Source: Streptococcus sp. 29887
Lineage (GTDB): Bacteria; Bacillota; Bacilli; Lactobacillales; Streptococcaceae
Direction of reading: 5' to 3'
NCBI RefSeq assembly: GCF_032595075.1
Contig: NZ_CP118735.1
Location: forward strand, 90,001 to 154,000
Length of the DNA: 64,000 nucleotides
The position numbers and the translations under genes are program-made. The stretch's first letter is position 1. Every line of letters begins with the position of its first letter. This document shows positions 1 to 8,555 of the stretch, piece after piece. Below the pieces are notes generated by a model. It made no database searches. It was not told where the DNA came from and worked only from the letters and a program-made list of their open reading frames with translations.

Positions 1-659
1 AACCTGTATTGGAACATATCCGTTACCACTTGGATAGTGGGGAGTTTGTTACTCTAACCGGAGAAAATGGAGCTGCTAAGACAACTTTGATAAAGGCTAC
101 CTTGGGTATTCTAAAGCCTAGGATTGGAAAAGTGACCTTTGCAGAGAAAAGTGTTAAGGGCAAAAAGTTGCGCATGGCCTATTTACCTCAGCAGATTGCT
201 AGCTTTAATGCTGGTTTTCCGAGCACGGTTTATGAATTTGTAAAATCAGGTCGCTATCCACGTCAGGGTTGGTTTCGTCGGCTCACTGGACATGATGAGG
301 AACATATTCGGATTAGTTTGGAAGCAGTAGGTATGTGGGAACACAGGGATAAGAAATTGGGGTCTTTGAGCGGGGGACAGAAACAACGTGCTGTCATTGC
401 CCGAATGTTCGCTTCGGATCCAGATATTTTTATCTTGGATGAACCGACAACGGGAATGGATGCTGGAACCAAGGATGCTTTTTACCAACTCATGCACCAC
501 TCGGCTAAAAAGCATGGGAAGGCTGTTTTGATGATTACCCATGATCCTGATGAGTTAAGTCAGTATGCGGATCGCAATATTCATCTGGTGCGAGATCAGC
601 AATCTCCTTGGCGTTGTTTTAACGTCCACGAAGCGGATGAGGAGGTGTCCAATGCTTGA
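1..659 (+). CDS. adcC: Zinc ABC transporter ATP-binding protein AdcC (5' end outside window)
   Basis: ATPase that powers high-affinity zinc import with AdcB and AdcA. The reading frame is open from the window edge (codons in phase with base 3, reading P-V-L-E-H-I), so the first residues lie upstream. Visible ABC motifs in order are Walker [10 protein letters not shown], signature LSGGQKQR, Walker B IFILDEPT and the H-loop MITHD. It overlaps adcB by 8 nt, indicating translational coupling. In streptococci this operon is usually headed by the Zn repressor gene adcR, which would lie to the left of the window. The Walker A has A-A in place of the usual S/G-G residues, which I recall as normal for this family. 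Confidence 0.93.
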   Translation, partial: PVLEHIRYHLDSGEFVTLTGENGAAKTTLIKATLGILKPRIGKVTFAEKSVKGKKLRMAYLPQQIASFNAGFPSTVYEFVKSGRYPRQGWFRRLTGHDEEHIRISLEAVGMWEHRDKKLGSLSGGQKQRAVIARMFASDPDIFILDEPTTGMDAGTKDAFYQLMHHSAKKHGKAVLMITHDPDELSQYADRNIHLVRDQQSPWRCFNVHEADEEVSNA

Positions 660-1464
660 TTTATCTGTTTTCAACTATGATTTCATGCAAAGGGCCTTTC
701 TAGCCATTATAGCCATGAGCTTGTTTTCGCCTGTTCTGGGAGTTTTTCTCATCTTGAGAAGGCAGAGTCTGATGTCGGATACTCTCAGTCACGTTTCTTT
801 AGCTGGTGTGGCTTTTGGTCTGGTTTTGGGGATTTCACCGACACTTTCAACTGTACTGATTGTCATCGTGGCGGCTGTATTTCTGGAATACCTGCGGACC
901 ATTTACAAGAACTTTATGGAAATCGGGACGGCTATCCTTATGTCGACTGGTTTGGCTATTTCCTTGATTGTCATGAATAAGTCGGGTGGGAAGTCGGGGC
1001 TTAGTCTGGAACAGTATCTCTTTGGTTCCATAGTGACAATTAGTCAGGAACAGGTGTTTGCCTTGTTTACCATCGCCTTGATTGTTATTGTCTTGACCTT
1101 GCTATTTTTAAGACCCATGTATATCTTGACCTTTGATGAAGATACGGCTTTTGTAGATGGCTTGCCTGTTCGGGCCATGTCCATTGCTTTTAATGTGGTG
1201 ACCGGTGTTGCCATTGCTCTCATGATTCCTGCTGCTGGTGCTCTTCTGGTGTCAACCATTATGGTATTGCCGGCCTCTATTGCGCTTCGGCTAGGAAAGA
1301 GTTTTAAGGCGGTTATCTTTATTGGTATGGTTGTTGGCTTCTTGGGTATGGTGACGGGCTTACTGACATCCTACTATGCTGAAACGCCAGCTAGTGCAAG
1401 TATTACCTTAATTTTCATTAGTATTTTCTTACTGGTGAATATGATTCAGAAATTAAAGAAATAG
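652..1464 (+). CDS. adcB: Zinc ABC transporter permease AdcB
   Basis: Integral membrane permease (270 aa) of the AdcABC zinc importer, ABC-3 (ZnuB/MntB) family. The start chosen is ATG 652, preceded by GAGGAGG and overlapping the adcC stop; a longer open frame upstream to 565 has no good ribosome site and overlaps adcC needlessly. Several hydrophobic segments are visible, beginning with the one after [18 protein letters not shown], and the family-typical stretch [18 protein letters not shown] is present near residues 40-57. It is followed after 8 nt by adcA. Confidence 0.93.
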   Translation: MLDLSVFNYDFMQRAFLAIIAMSLFSPVLGVFLILRRQSLMSDTLSHVSLAGVAFGLVLGISPTLSTVLIVIVAAVFLEYLRTIYKNFMEIGTAILMSTGLAISLIVMNKSGGKSGLSLEQYLFGSIVTISQEQVFALFTIALIVIVLTLLFLRPMYILTFDEDTAFVDGLPVRAMSIAFNVVTGVAIALMIPAAGALLVSTIMVLPASIALRLGKSFKAVIFIGMVVGFLGMVTGLLTSYYAETPASASITLIFISIFLLVNMIQKLKK

Positions 1465-1472
1465 GAGTATTT

Positions 1473-2987
1473 ATGAAAAAATTTGGTTTATTTTTATTAT
1501 CTGCTTCAACCCTGCTCTTAGCAGCTTGTGGCAATAGCACAGCTTCTCAGGAAGATGGGAAATTGGATATCGTTACTACTTTTTATCCTGTGTATGAGTT
1601 TACCAAACAAGTAGCAGGTGACGAAGCCAATGTTGATTTGTTGGTTAAAGCAGGAACAGAAGTCCATGGTTATGAGCCGTCTGCCAAAGATATTGCTCGT
1701 ATTCAAGAAGCAGATGCCTTTGTCTATGAAAATGAAAACATGGAGACCTGGGTTCATGATATTGAAGATTCGATTGATACGGAAAAGGTTGCGGTTATTA
1801 GTGCGACGGAGGGGATGTTGCTCTTGCCAGGTGGGGAAGAGGAACACGAGGGACATGATCATAGTGAGGAAGGGCATAGCCACGCTTACGATCCGCATGT
1901 CTGGTTATCTCCAGAACGTGCCATTACCTTGGTTGAAACCATTCGGGATGGTTTGATTGCTCAGTATCCTGAGAAAAAAGCTGTTTTTGAAGAAAATGCG
2001 GCTGCCTATATTGAAAAATTGACGACTTTGGATGCTCAGTATACTGAAACCTTATCTGATGCAAAACAAAAATACTTCGTAACCCAGCACACCGCCTTTG
2101 CCTACTTGGCTTTGGACTACGGTTTGAAACAAGTTTCGATCACAGGAGTTTCTGCCGATGAAGACCCAACTCCAACTCGTTTGGCAGAATTGACAAACTA
2201 TATCAAACAGTATGGTGTCAAGTATATTTATTTCGAAGAAAATGCGTCAAAATCGGTAGCTGAAACGCTTGCCAAAGAAACGGGTGTAGAGCTAGATGTT
2301 CTCAATCCGCTTGAAAGTTTGACGGATGAGGCGATAAAAAATGGAGAAGATTATATCTCTGTGATGGAGGACAATTTGACTGCGCTTGTGAAGACGACTT
2401 CCCAAGCAGGTGTTGAAATCTTGCCAGAAGAGGGAGAGGTAACAACCAAAACAGTCTACAATGGCTACTTTGAAGACAGTGCTGTTAAAGATCGCACTCT
2501 ATCAGATTATGTTGGTGAGTGGCAGTCAGTTTACCCATATTTGCTTGATGGAACGTTTGATCAGGTTTGGGACTATAAGGCCAAGCTCAAAGGTGGTATG
2601 ACAGCTGAAGAGTACAAGGCTTACTACGACACAGGCTACAAGACAGATGTGGATCAAATCAACATTACAGACAATACCATGGAGTTTGTGGTGGGTGATA
2701 AAAAGCAAACATTTACTTATAAGTATGTTGGTTATAAGATCCTTACTTACAAGAAAGGCAACCGTGGCGTTCGCTTCTTGTTTGAAGCTACGGATGCGAA
2801 TGCAGGTGAGTATAAGTATGTGCAATTTAGTGACCACAAGATTGCACCAGAAAAAACGGACCACTTCCATATCTACTTTGGTGGAGAGAGCCAAGAAAAA
2901 CTCTTGGAAGAATTGGAAAACTGGCCGACTTACTATCCAGTTGGTTTGACTGGTTATGAAATTGCTCAGGAAATGTTGGCTCACTAA
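1473..2987 (+). CDS. adcA: Zinc-binding lipoprotein AdcA with C-terminal ZinT domain
   Basis: Solute-binding lipoprotein (504 aa) that captures Zn2+ outside the membrane and hands it to AdcB. The N-terminus is a lipoprotein signal with lipobox LAAC (lipidated Cys at residue 19). A His/Glu/Asp-rich metal loop (EEEHEGHDHSEEGHSHAYDPH region, about residues 125-145) sits inside the cluster A-I binding fold. From about residue 320 the protein continues into a ZinT-like domain (DRTLSDYVGEWQSVYPYL ... DHFHIYFGG), the two-domain architecture seen in streptococcal AdcA. SD AGGAG precedes ATG 1473. A terminator follows directly. Confidence 0.95.
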   Translation: MKKFGLFLLSASTLLLAACGNSTASQEDGKLDIVTTFYPVYEFTKQVAGDEANVDLLVKAGTEVHGYEPSAKDIARIQEADAFVYENENMETWVHDIEDSIDTEKVAVISATEGMLLLPGGEEEHEGHDHSEEGHSHAYDPHVWLSPERAITLVETIRDGLIAQYPEKKAVFEENAAAYIEKLTTLDAQYTETLSDAKQKYFVTQHTAFAYLALDYGLKQVSITGVSADEDPTPTRLAELTNYIKQYGVKYIYFEENASKSVAETLAKETGVELDVLNPLESLTDEAIKNGEDYISVMEDNLTALVKTTSQAGVEILPEEGEVTTKTVYNGYFEDSAVKDRTLSDYVGEWQSVYPYLLDGTFDQVWDYKAKLKGGMTAEEYKAYYDTGYKTDVDQINITDNTMEFVVGDKKQTFTYKYVGYKILTYKKGNRGVRFLFEATDANAGEYKYVQFSDHKIAPEKTDHFHIYFGGESQEKLLEELENWPTYYPVGLTGYEIAQEMLAH

Positions 2988-2996
2988 TATGAAAAT

Positions 2997-3024
2997 CGAC
3001 CGAGTATCTTGCTCGGTCGTTCTT
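2997..3024 (+). terminator. Intrinsic terminator after adcA
   Basis: Stem CGACCGAG / CTCGGTCG with a short loop followed by TTCTTCTT. The tail is not a pure T-run, but position after the adcA stop and before the cop promoter fits the end of the adc operon. Confidence 0.7.
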
Positions 3025-3025
3025 C

Positions 3026-3054
3026 TTGACATTTTATGACTACAAATGTAAACT
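3026..3054 (+). promoter_or_regulatory. copY promoter with cop box operator
   Basis: TTGACA (3026-3031) and TAAACT (3049-3054) are separated by 17 nt. Between them lies TACAAATGTA (3041-3050), an exact match to the TACANNTGTA cop box bound by CopY-type copper repressors. The operator overlaps the promoter core, so repression by the product of the next gene, relieved by Cu(I), is expected. Confidence 0.8.
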
Positions 3055-3088
3055 AATTGTAAAAATGTGATTGCTTGGAGGTGAGTTT

Positions 3089-3535
3089 GTGGAACAGATG
3101 ATTTCAGCTGCGGAGTGGCAGGTCATGCGGGTCTTGTGGGCCCAGCCTGGTGCGACTTCCCAGGAAATTATTCAGGCCTTGCAGGAAGGTTTTGATTGGC
3201 AGGCGACGACCATTAAGACACTCTTGGGGCGGCTGCGGAAGAAAAACTATCTGAGAATGGTTAAGGAAACTAGCAAGTACCACTACTACCCGCTGGTCAG
3301 TGAAGAGGAACATTTGCAGGGGCAGGTGGAGCTCTTACTGGCTACCATCTGTTCCACTAAACAAGGTCAATTGGTTGAAAACTTGCTAGACACAGGGACA
3401 TTTTCCAAAAAAAGCCTAGAAAATCTAGCTAGCAAAATCTCGCAGCTTCAAAAGACTGCACCTGAGCGCATCGCCTGTCAATGCTTGGCAGGTCAATGTA
3501 CCTGTGGACACCATACAAAAGGAGAAAACACATGA
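3089..3535 (+). CDS. copY: CopY/TcrY-family copper-responsive repressor
   Basis: Winged-helix repressor (148 aa, BlaI/MecI/CopY family) of copper homeostasis genes. The N-terminal half carries the DNA-binding domain (ISAAEWQVMRVLWAQPGATS ... TTIKTLLGRLRKKNYL). The C-terminal CQC-x4-CTC (CQCLAGQCTC) is the Cu(I)/Zn(II) sensing site of true CopY proteins. The start chosen is GTG 3089, because GGAGGTG (3077-3083) lies 5 nt before it; TTG 3071 would swallow that ribosome site. A perfect cop box lies upstream, indicating autoregulation. The 3' end overlaps copZ by 4 nt. Note that no copA follows. Confidence 0.9.
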   Translation: MEQMISAAEWQVMRVLWAQPGATSQEIIQALQEGFDWQATTIKTLLGRLRKKNYLRMVKETSKYHYYPLVSEEEHLQGQVELLLATICSTKQGQLVENLLDTGTFSKKSLENLASKISQLQKTAPERIACQCLAGQCTCGHHTKGENT

Positions 3536-3741
3536 AGCAAACCTTGAAATTGAAAAACTTATCCTGTCAGAACTGTGTCAAACATGTAACCAATCATCTC
3601 TTGGGCTTGGACGGGGTGGAAGAAGTGAACATCCAGCTGGAAGAACAGTTGGCGGAGGTGGAAACCTCTGTGGTCTATGACTTGGAACGGTACCAAGAGG
3701 TGCTGGATGATACTATCTATGAAGTGGAAGACTTGATATAA
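3532..3741 (+). CDS. copZ: CopZ-like copper chaperone (HMA domain)
   Basis: Small cytoplasmic metallochaperone (69 aa) with one heavy-metal-associated domain. The metal site is SCQNCVKHV (CxxC) at about residues 11-14, followed by a beta-alpha-beta-like pattern. ATG 3532 overlaps the copY stop (ATGA) and AAGGAG precedes it. Known operons are copYAZ or copYZA, with the P-type exporter copA. Here copZ is followed immediately by a terminator, so chaperone and repressor are separated from any exporter within this window. Confidence 0.85.
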   Translation: MKQTLKLKNLSCQNCVKHVTNHLLGLDGVEEVNIQLEEQLAEVETSVVYDLERYQEVLDDTIYEVEDLI

Positions 3742-3744
3742 GCG

Positions 3745-3771
3745 AAAAAGCAGCTGTCGGGCTGCTTTTTA
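3745..3771. terminator. Bidirectional terminator between copZ and the HIT gene
   Basis: AAAAAGCAGC, loop TGTCGG, then GCTGCTTTTT. A/T tracts on both sides make it usable by copZ (+) and by the HIT-protein gene (-), whose stop codon overlaps the T-run. Confidence 0.85.
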
Positions 3772-4146
3772 TAATGCTTTGAGGAGTTTGTTCAGGTCCA
3801 GCTGGGCTTGCGTAAGCCTAACTTGGTCCCAGAAGCCGTTTGTTCGAAAGCGTGGGATGAGATGAACATGGAAATGGGTACCAGCGTCAAATAAGCGATC
3901 GTTGCAGGCTGTGGTCACACCGTCAATTGCCAATGTTTGACAGAGTTTTTCAGTCAAAAAGACTTCCAAGTCCGACAGTTCATAGCGAATAGTAGGTGGG
4001 ACTTGACTGAGTGTGTCATAGTGGTCTTTGCTGATAATCAACAGATGCCCAGTTTGAATAGGGTCAATGTCCCAGACGATCATGAAATGCTCTGTCTGGT
4101 AGAGAATATCTTCTTCTTTGAGTTGGTGGCAAAAAATGCAGGTCAT
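3769..4146 (-). CDS. HIT family hydrolase
   Basis: Histidine-triad nucleotide-binding protein (125 aa). The C-terminal catalytic motif HFHVHLIPR is the His-x-His-x-His triad. The N-terminal CIFC has the Cys pair common in this Gram-positive HIT subfamily, and HLLIISKDHY is the typical mid-domain strand. Substrate is unknown; relatives hydrolyse nucleotide phosphoramidates or dinucleoside polyphosphates. CTAGGAGAAA precedes the ATG as ribosome site. It is short for the family but complete. Confidence 0.85.
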   Translation of the reverse strand: MTCIFCHQLKEEDILYQTEHFMIVWDIDPIQTGHLLIISKDHYDTLSQVPPTIRYELSDLEVFLTEKLCQTLAIDGVTTACNDRLFDAGTHFHVHLIPRFRTNGFWDQVRLTQAQLDLNKLLKAL

Positions 4147-4164
4147 GTCTTTTCTCCTAGGTTA

Positions 4165-4195
4165 GCAGAAAAGGAAATCACAATGGATTTCCTTG
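4165..4195 (-). terminator. Probable terminator of tyrS
   Basis: Read on the minus strand, AAGGAAATC and GATTTCCTT form a 9-bp stem with a 6-nt loop, followed by a T-rich TTCTGC tail just after the tyrS stop. The U-tract is weak. Confidence 0.5.
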
Positions 4196-4202
4196 GGAGA
4201 CG

Positions 4203-5459
4203 TTAATAAGTCAGCACCGAATATTTTTTCTTCCCACGGCGGATAACGGTCAACTCGCCGTCGATTTTGTCGCTGTTAGAAAGAGTATAGTCCAAGTCCT
4301 GCACACGCTCACCGTTGACATAGATGGCACCATTTGCTACGTCTTCACGAGCTTGGCGTTTTGAGTTGACAATACCAGAGGTCACCAAGAGTTCAACGAT
4401 GTTAAGGTTGTCTTCAGCCTGGACAGCGTAGTTTGGAACGTTGCTGAGGCCCTGTTTGAGTTCTTTTGCGGATAGGTTTTTGATGTTGCCAGCGAACAAT
4501 TGCTCGGTAATGTTAAGGGCTTGGTTATAGGCTTCTTCACCGTGGACCAATGTCACGACTTCCTTAGCCAAAATCTTCTGAGCTAGGCGTTCGTGACGGG
4601 CAGCGTCAAATTGTTTCTCGATTTCAGCAATCTCATCCAATGACAAGAAAGTAAAGATTTTCAAGAAACGAACGGCATCGTCGTCCATGACATTGAGCCA
4701 GAATTGGTACATTTCATAGGGAGAAGTCTTGTCAGCATCCAACCAAACAGCATTGCCTTCAGACTTACCAAACTTCTTACCTGTTGAGTCGGTAATGAGA
4801 GGAACAGTCATCACGTGGCCAGACTTCTCAGCCTTGCGACGAAGCAATTCAGTACCTGCTGTCATGTTGCCCCATTGGTCCGAGCCACCGATTTGCAGGG
4901 TGACATTGTGCTTGTCATTGAGCTCGTAGAAGTCATAGCCCTGCATGATTTGGTAGGCAAACTCGGTGTAGGAAATCCCTGTTTCAATCCGTTTTTTCAC
5001 AGAGTCCTTGCTCATCATGTAGTTGACCGTGTAGTATTTGCCGACATCGCGGAGGAAGTCGATAAAGCTGATGTCTGAGAACCAGTCGTAGTTGTTGACC
5101 ATTTCTGCCTTGTTGTCACCATTTTCAAAATCCAAGAAGCGAGAGAGTTGACCTTGGATTTTTGTTACCCAACCGTCTACGGTGTCTTTGGTCTGCAAGC
5201 TGCGCTCCGCATCCTTGAAGGAAGGGTCGCCAATCAGACCAGTAGCTCCACCAACTAGAGCGTAAGGCTTGTGGCCTGCTAATTGCAAGTGACGGCAGAC
5301 GAGGATTGGTACCAAATGCCCCAAATGCAGGCTGTCAGCAGTTGGGTCGTAGCCAGAATAATAGGATACTTGCCCTTCTGTTAATGCTTTTACTAGGGCT
5401 TCTTCATCAGTCGTTTGAAAGACCAAGCCACGTGCTTTTAGTTCTTCAAAAATGTTCAT
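4203..5459 (-). CDS. tyrS: Tyrosyl-tRNA synthetase
   Basis: Class I aminoacyl-tRNA synthetase (418 aa) charging tRNA-Tyr. Signature HIGH appears as HLGH within [17 protein letters not shown], and KMSKS as KFGKS in [14 protein letters not shown]. The tyrosine-binding region [12 protein letters not shown] and [10 protein letters not shown] are typical of bacterial TyrRS. The C-terminal S4 RNA-binding domain occupies roughly the last 65 residues ([20 protein letters not shown]). The start [11 protein letters not shown] at 5459 follows AAGGAGAAA; the longer upstream frame runs into promoter sequence. No T-box leader is visible in the short upstream region. Confidence 0.97.
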   Translation of the reverse strand: MNIFEELKARGLVFQTTDEEALVKALTEGQVSYYSGYDPTADSLHLGHLVPILVCRHLQLAGHKPYALVGGATGLIGDPSFKDAERSLQTKDTVDGWVTKIQGQLSRFLDFENGDNKAEMVNNYDWFSDISFIDFLRDVGKYYTVNYMMSKDSVKKRIETGISYTEFAYQIMQGYDFYELNDKHNVTLQIGGSDQWGNMTAGTELLRRKAEKSGHVMTVPLITDSTGKKFGKSEGNAVWLDADKTSPYEMYQFWLNVMDDDAVRFLKIFTFLSLDEIAEIEKQFDAARHERLAQKILAKEVVTLVHGEEAYNQALNITEQLFAGNIKNLSAKELKQGLSNVPNYAVQAEDNLNIVELLVTSGIVNSKRQAREDVANGAIYVNGERVQDLDYTLSNSDKIDGELTVIRRGKKKYSVLTY

Positions 5460-5517
5460 GCGTTTCTCCTTAAATAGAATGTGATAAAAACCACATCTAA
5501 CCAATAAAAATTCTCCC

Positions 5518-5563
5518 TTATTATACCATGAAATTGTGGAAAATAAACAAAATTTGGTATAAT
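5518..5563. promoter_or_regulatory. Divergent tyrS / pbp1b promoters
   Basis: On the plus strand TTGTGG (5534-5539), 18 nt, then extended TGGTATAAT (-10 at 5558-5563) precede pbp1b. On the minus strand another TGGTATAAT (complement of 5520-5528) precedes tyrS. The two polymerases would bind overlapping DNA. Confidence 0.75.
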
Positions 5564-5582
5564 GGTAAGATAAGGAGTTACT

Positions 5583-7991
5583 ATGACGACTAAATCAGAT
5601 AAGCAAAAACATAAAGATAAATCAAATGCTCTAGGGCTCGGAGATACGTTTGGTGTTTTCCTTCGCACCTTGAAATTGTTGTTTAATTCCATCGCAGTCC
5701 TATTATTCCTATTTGTTCTTTTTGGTGCAGGGATAGGGGTTGGTTTTGTTGCTAGTTTGTTTGATAAGGTTGAAGTGCCTCAGACGGAAGAATTGCTGAC
5801 ACAGGTTTCAGAAGTAAGCCGTATTTCCAAAGTGGTCTATTCTGATGGCAGCCTGGTAGCGGAGGTTAATTCAGACTTGCTTCGCGTCCCAGTTGGTGCG
5901 GGTGATGTATCGGAATACCTTAAACAAGCTGTCATTGCAACAGAAGATGAAACCTTTGAAAGCCATAATGGTGTTGTGCCAAAGGCTGTTTTGCGTGCGG
6001 CATTGGGATCGGTTGGTCTTGGGTCATCCAGTGGTGGTTCGACCTTGACTCAGCAGCTCATTAAACAACAGTTGGTCGGTGATGCACCAACCTTTACTCG
6101 AAAGGCGAATGAGATTATTTCAGCTTTGGCCTTGGAACGCAATATGACCAAGGAAGAGATTTTGACCATCTATCTGAACGTTTCACCGTTTGGGCGGAAC
6201 AATCAAGGTCGAAATATTGCGGGAGCAGAAGCTGCTGCTCAAGGAATTTTTGGCAAACCTGCCAGTGAGTTGACAGTTCCACAGGCAGCCTTTATTGCAG
6301 GTCTACCGCAAAGTCCAATTGTCTATTCTCCATATGCTTCCGATGGTACTCGTAAGTCGGATGAGGATATGGTTTACGGTATCGAACGTTATCAAGATGT
6401 TCTTTTCAATATGTATCGTGCTTCGTTCTTGACCAAGGAAGAATATGAAACCTATAAGGCTTACGATATTAAGCAGGACTTCATTGCCCCAGCGCCTGTG
6501 ACAGCTGATACCAAAGACTATCTCTATTATGAGGTCATGGAAGAGGCTCAGCAAGTCATGTTTGACTACTTGGTGAAACGTGATAAGGTTTCTGAGAATG
6601 ATTTGAAGAACGATGTGACAAGGAGCTCTTACGAGGACTTAGCTAAGCAGGAGCTTAGTCAAGGTGGCTATACCATTAAGAGTACAGTTGATAAGGGTAT
6701 TTATGATACCATGCAGTCAGTTGTTGCCAATTACGGCTCGGTGTTGGATAATGGAAATGTGTACGTTGAAACAGGTAGTGTGCTGATTGACAATTCCACA
6801 GGAGCTATTCTAGGTTTCGTTGGTGGTCGGGATTATGCGACTAACCAAAACAACCATGCCTTTGATACCCTGCGTTCGCCTGCTTCGACCATTAAACCTT
6901 TATTGGCTTATGGTATCGCCATTGACCAAGGTTTAATCGGTTCAGCAAGTATTTTGTCAGATTATCCAACCAATTTCTCAAGTGGCCAACCAATCATGTA
7001 TGGAACCAGTCGAGGTTCGGGCATGATGAACTTGCAGACGGCAATTGATAGATCTGTGAACATTTCGGCATTCTGGACTTATAAGATGATTCAAAATGCA
7101 GGAGTTGATGCCAAGGCATACATGGAGAAGATGAACTATCATATTCCTATGTATGATATTGAAAGTGTGCCACTCGGTGGTGGCGTTGAAATTTCGGTTT
7201 TGACCAATACCAATGCCTATCAGACCTTAGCCAATGGTGGTGTCTATCACAAACACTATATTGTTGAGAATATTACGGCTGCGGATGGAACGGTTGTTTA
7301 CCAGCATGAAGCAGCTCCTGTTCAAGTCTATTCCAAGGCCACCGCAAGCATCATGAACCAACTCTTGCGCCAAGTAGTGAATTCGGGCTATACAACGACC
7401 TTCAAGAATCGGTTGAGTGGCTTAAATCCTCAGGCAGCAGCTTCGGACTTTGTCGGTAAAACGGGAACAAGTAACGAGGTAAATGACGTCTGGCTCATGT
7501 TATCAACTCCAAAAGTAACTCTGGGGACTTGGGCTGGAAATGATGATAACTCAGAAATGTATGTTTGGACAGGCTATCACAACAATTCGCAATATGTCGC
7601 TCATATGGTTAATGCGCTCTATAATGTGAATGCAGATATGTTTGCAGGTCGCTTTGAGTTGGATGGTAGCGTGATTGCTTCGAATGTTGTTGCCTCTACA
7701 GGTCAACGTGCAGGAGCAACGCAAGTAAACGGACGTCAGGTCATGATTGGTGGCGCGACGACTACTAGTTATTGGGCTAAAAATGGCGCTCCTGTTACGA
7801 GCTACAACTTTATGGTCGGTGGTACAGATAGCGATCGGGCACAGGCTTGGAATAGCGTAGTTGGTTCAGCTACGAATTCAAATCAATCTAGCAACTCTAC
7901 TCGTCCAAGTTCTTCTAGTTCCTCAGCTACCAATACTAGTCCATCGTCTGAAACTCAGCCAACAACAAGTCAGCAAGAGAATAGTAATTAG
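5583..7991 (+). CDS. pbp1b: Class A penicillin-binding protein 1B
   Basis: Bifunctional peptidoglycan synthase (802 aa), membrane-anchored with the catalytic part outside. A cytoplasmic basic N-terminus is followed by one TM helix at about residues 38-62 ([20 protein letters not shown] region). The GT51 glycosyltransferase shows [22 protein letters not shown] and ILTIYLN. The transpeptidase shows SxxK as STIK, SxN as SVN and [13 protein letters not shown] Ser/Thr-rich low-complexity tail of about 40 residues ends the protein. SD AAGGAG is 6 nt before ATG. Confidence 0.95.
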   Translation: MTTKSDKQKHKDKSNALGLGDTFGVFLRTLKLLFNSIAVLLFLFVLFGAGIGVGFVASLFDKVEVPQTEELLTQVSEVSRISKVVYSDGSLVAEVNSDLLRVPVGAGDVSEYLKQAVIATEDETFESHNGVVPKAVLRAALGSVGLGSSSGGSTLTQQLIKQQLVGDAPTFTRKANEIISALALERNMTKEEILTIYLNVSPFGRNNQGRNIAGAEAAAQGIFGKPASELTVPQAAFIAGLPQSPIVYSPYASDGTRKSDEDMVYGIERYQDVLFNMYRASFLTKEEYETYKAYDIKQDFIAPAPVTADTKDYLYYEVMEEAQQVMFDYLVKRDKVSENDLKNDVTRSSYEDLAKQELSQGGYTIKSTVDKGIYDTMQSVVANYGSVLDNGNVYVETGSVLIDNSTGAILGFVGGRDYATNQNNHAFDTLRSPASTIKPLLAYGIAIDQGLIGSASILSDYPTNFSSGQPIMYGTSRGSGMMNLQTAIDRSVNISAFWTYKMIQNAGVDAKAYMEKMNYHIPMYDIESVPLGGGVEISVLTNTNAYQTLANGGVYHKHYIVENITAADGTVVYQHEAAPVQVYSKATASIMNQLLRQVVNSGYTTTFKNRLSGLNPQAAASDFVGKTGTSNEVNDVWLMLSTPKVTLGTWAGNDDNSEMYVWTGYHNNSQYVAHMVNALYNVNADMFAGRFELDGSVIASNVVASTGQRAGATQVNGRQVMIGGATTTSYWAKNGAPVTSYNFMVGGTDSDRAQAWNSVVGSATNSNQSSNSTRPSSSSSSATNTSPSSETQPTTSQQENSN

Positions 7992-7993
7992 CC

Positions 7994-8022
7994 TTGCTTT
8001 TTGGAAGAAGTTGTGGTATAAT
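7994..8022 (+). promoter_or_regulatory. Promoter of rpoBC
   Basis: TTGCTT (7994-7999), 17-nt spacer, TATAAT (8017-8022) with an extended TGG. The -35 starts 2 nt after the pbp1b stop codon. The next gene start is rpoB at 8556, implying a leader of more than 500 nt. Confidence 0.75.
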
Positions 8023-8077
8023 TTTGTAAATAATTTGTCGTGTGTCTTGTTTGAAATATTGTCCAAACAAGGCTTGC

Positions 8078-8126
8078 AGCAGTTAAATCAAACTTTTTAT
8101 AAGGAAGATTTAGCTGCTCTTTTTGT
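8078..8126 (+). terminator. Terminator/attenuator-like hairpin in the rpoB leader
   Basis: AGCAGTTAAATC (8078-8089) pairs with GATTTAGCTGCT (8107-8118), 12 bp including one U-G pair, followed by CTTTTTGTG. It lies about 50 nt after the expected transcription start. It could terminate pbp1b read-through or attenuate rpoBC. Confidence 0.6.
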
Positions 8127-8218
8127 GTCTATGAGGGATTATATTGAGAATTGTTACTTATTCTTAAAAATTCTAAATATTCAGAAAAAGGACAAGTGTC
8201 GGTCATTTTATGGCTATT

Positions 8219-8537
8219 ATAATTGAACTCGCCTACAACTCTGTGAAAAAAGATAAGGTTTGTAGAGCTTTGTTTTTGTTTACTTCGTGGCGTCGTAAAC
8301 GACTGAACTTTCTTCGACTATTGGTCTAGAAAGTCCTAGTCGTTCTGACGAGGGTGCGTCTACAAAATCAAAGATTTTGGACTTACCGCTTATTTTTCTT
8401 TGAGTTGCTTACGGCTTAGTATCTTTAATTGAACTCGGGCTACACTCCTGTAGAAAAAGATACATCTCCTTGCAATCCTTTGATTGCTTCGTCGATGTCC
8501 TATTTTCTTTTGGAGTGCTGTACGCCCTCGTATCTTA
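8219..8537. repeat. Two tandem palindromic repeat units in the rpoB leader
   Basis: TTGAACTCG-x-CTACA-x-CT-TGTGAAAAA-type sequence occurs at 8219-8255 and again at 8426-8462. Its approximate inverse (CTTACGGCTTAGTATCTT at 8408-8425, and TACGCCCTCGTATCTT at 8521-8536) closes each unit. Each unit (about 206 bp and 112 bp) is therefore an imperfect long inverted repeat, resembling a MITE. No gene is seen in 7992-8555 apart from promoter, hairpin and these units. Confidence 0.6.
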
Positions 8538-8555
8538 TTACAAAGGAGAAAACTT

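Noticed and set aside
5460..5517. T-box leader for tyrS
   Set aside because: The promoter lies within about 60 nt of the start, leaving no room for a T-box.
8484..8555. Longer RpoB N-terminus from 8484
   Set aside because: It would translate the palindromic repeat; the conserved N-terminus and SD place the start at TTG 8556.
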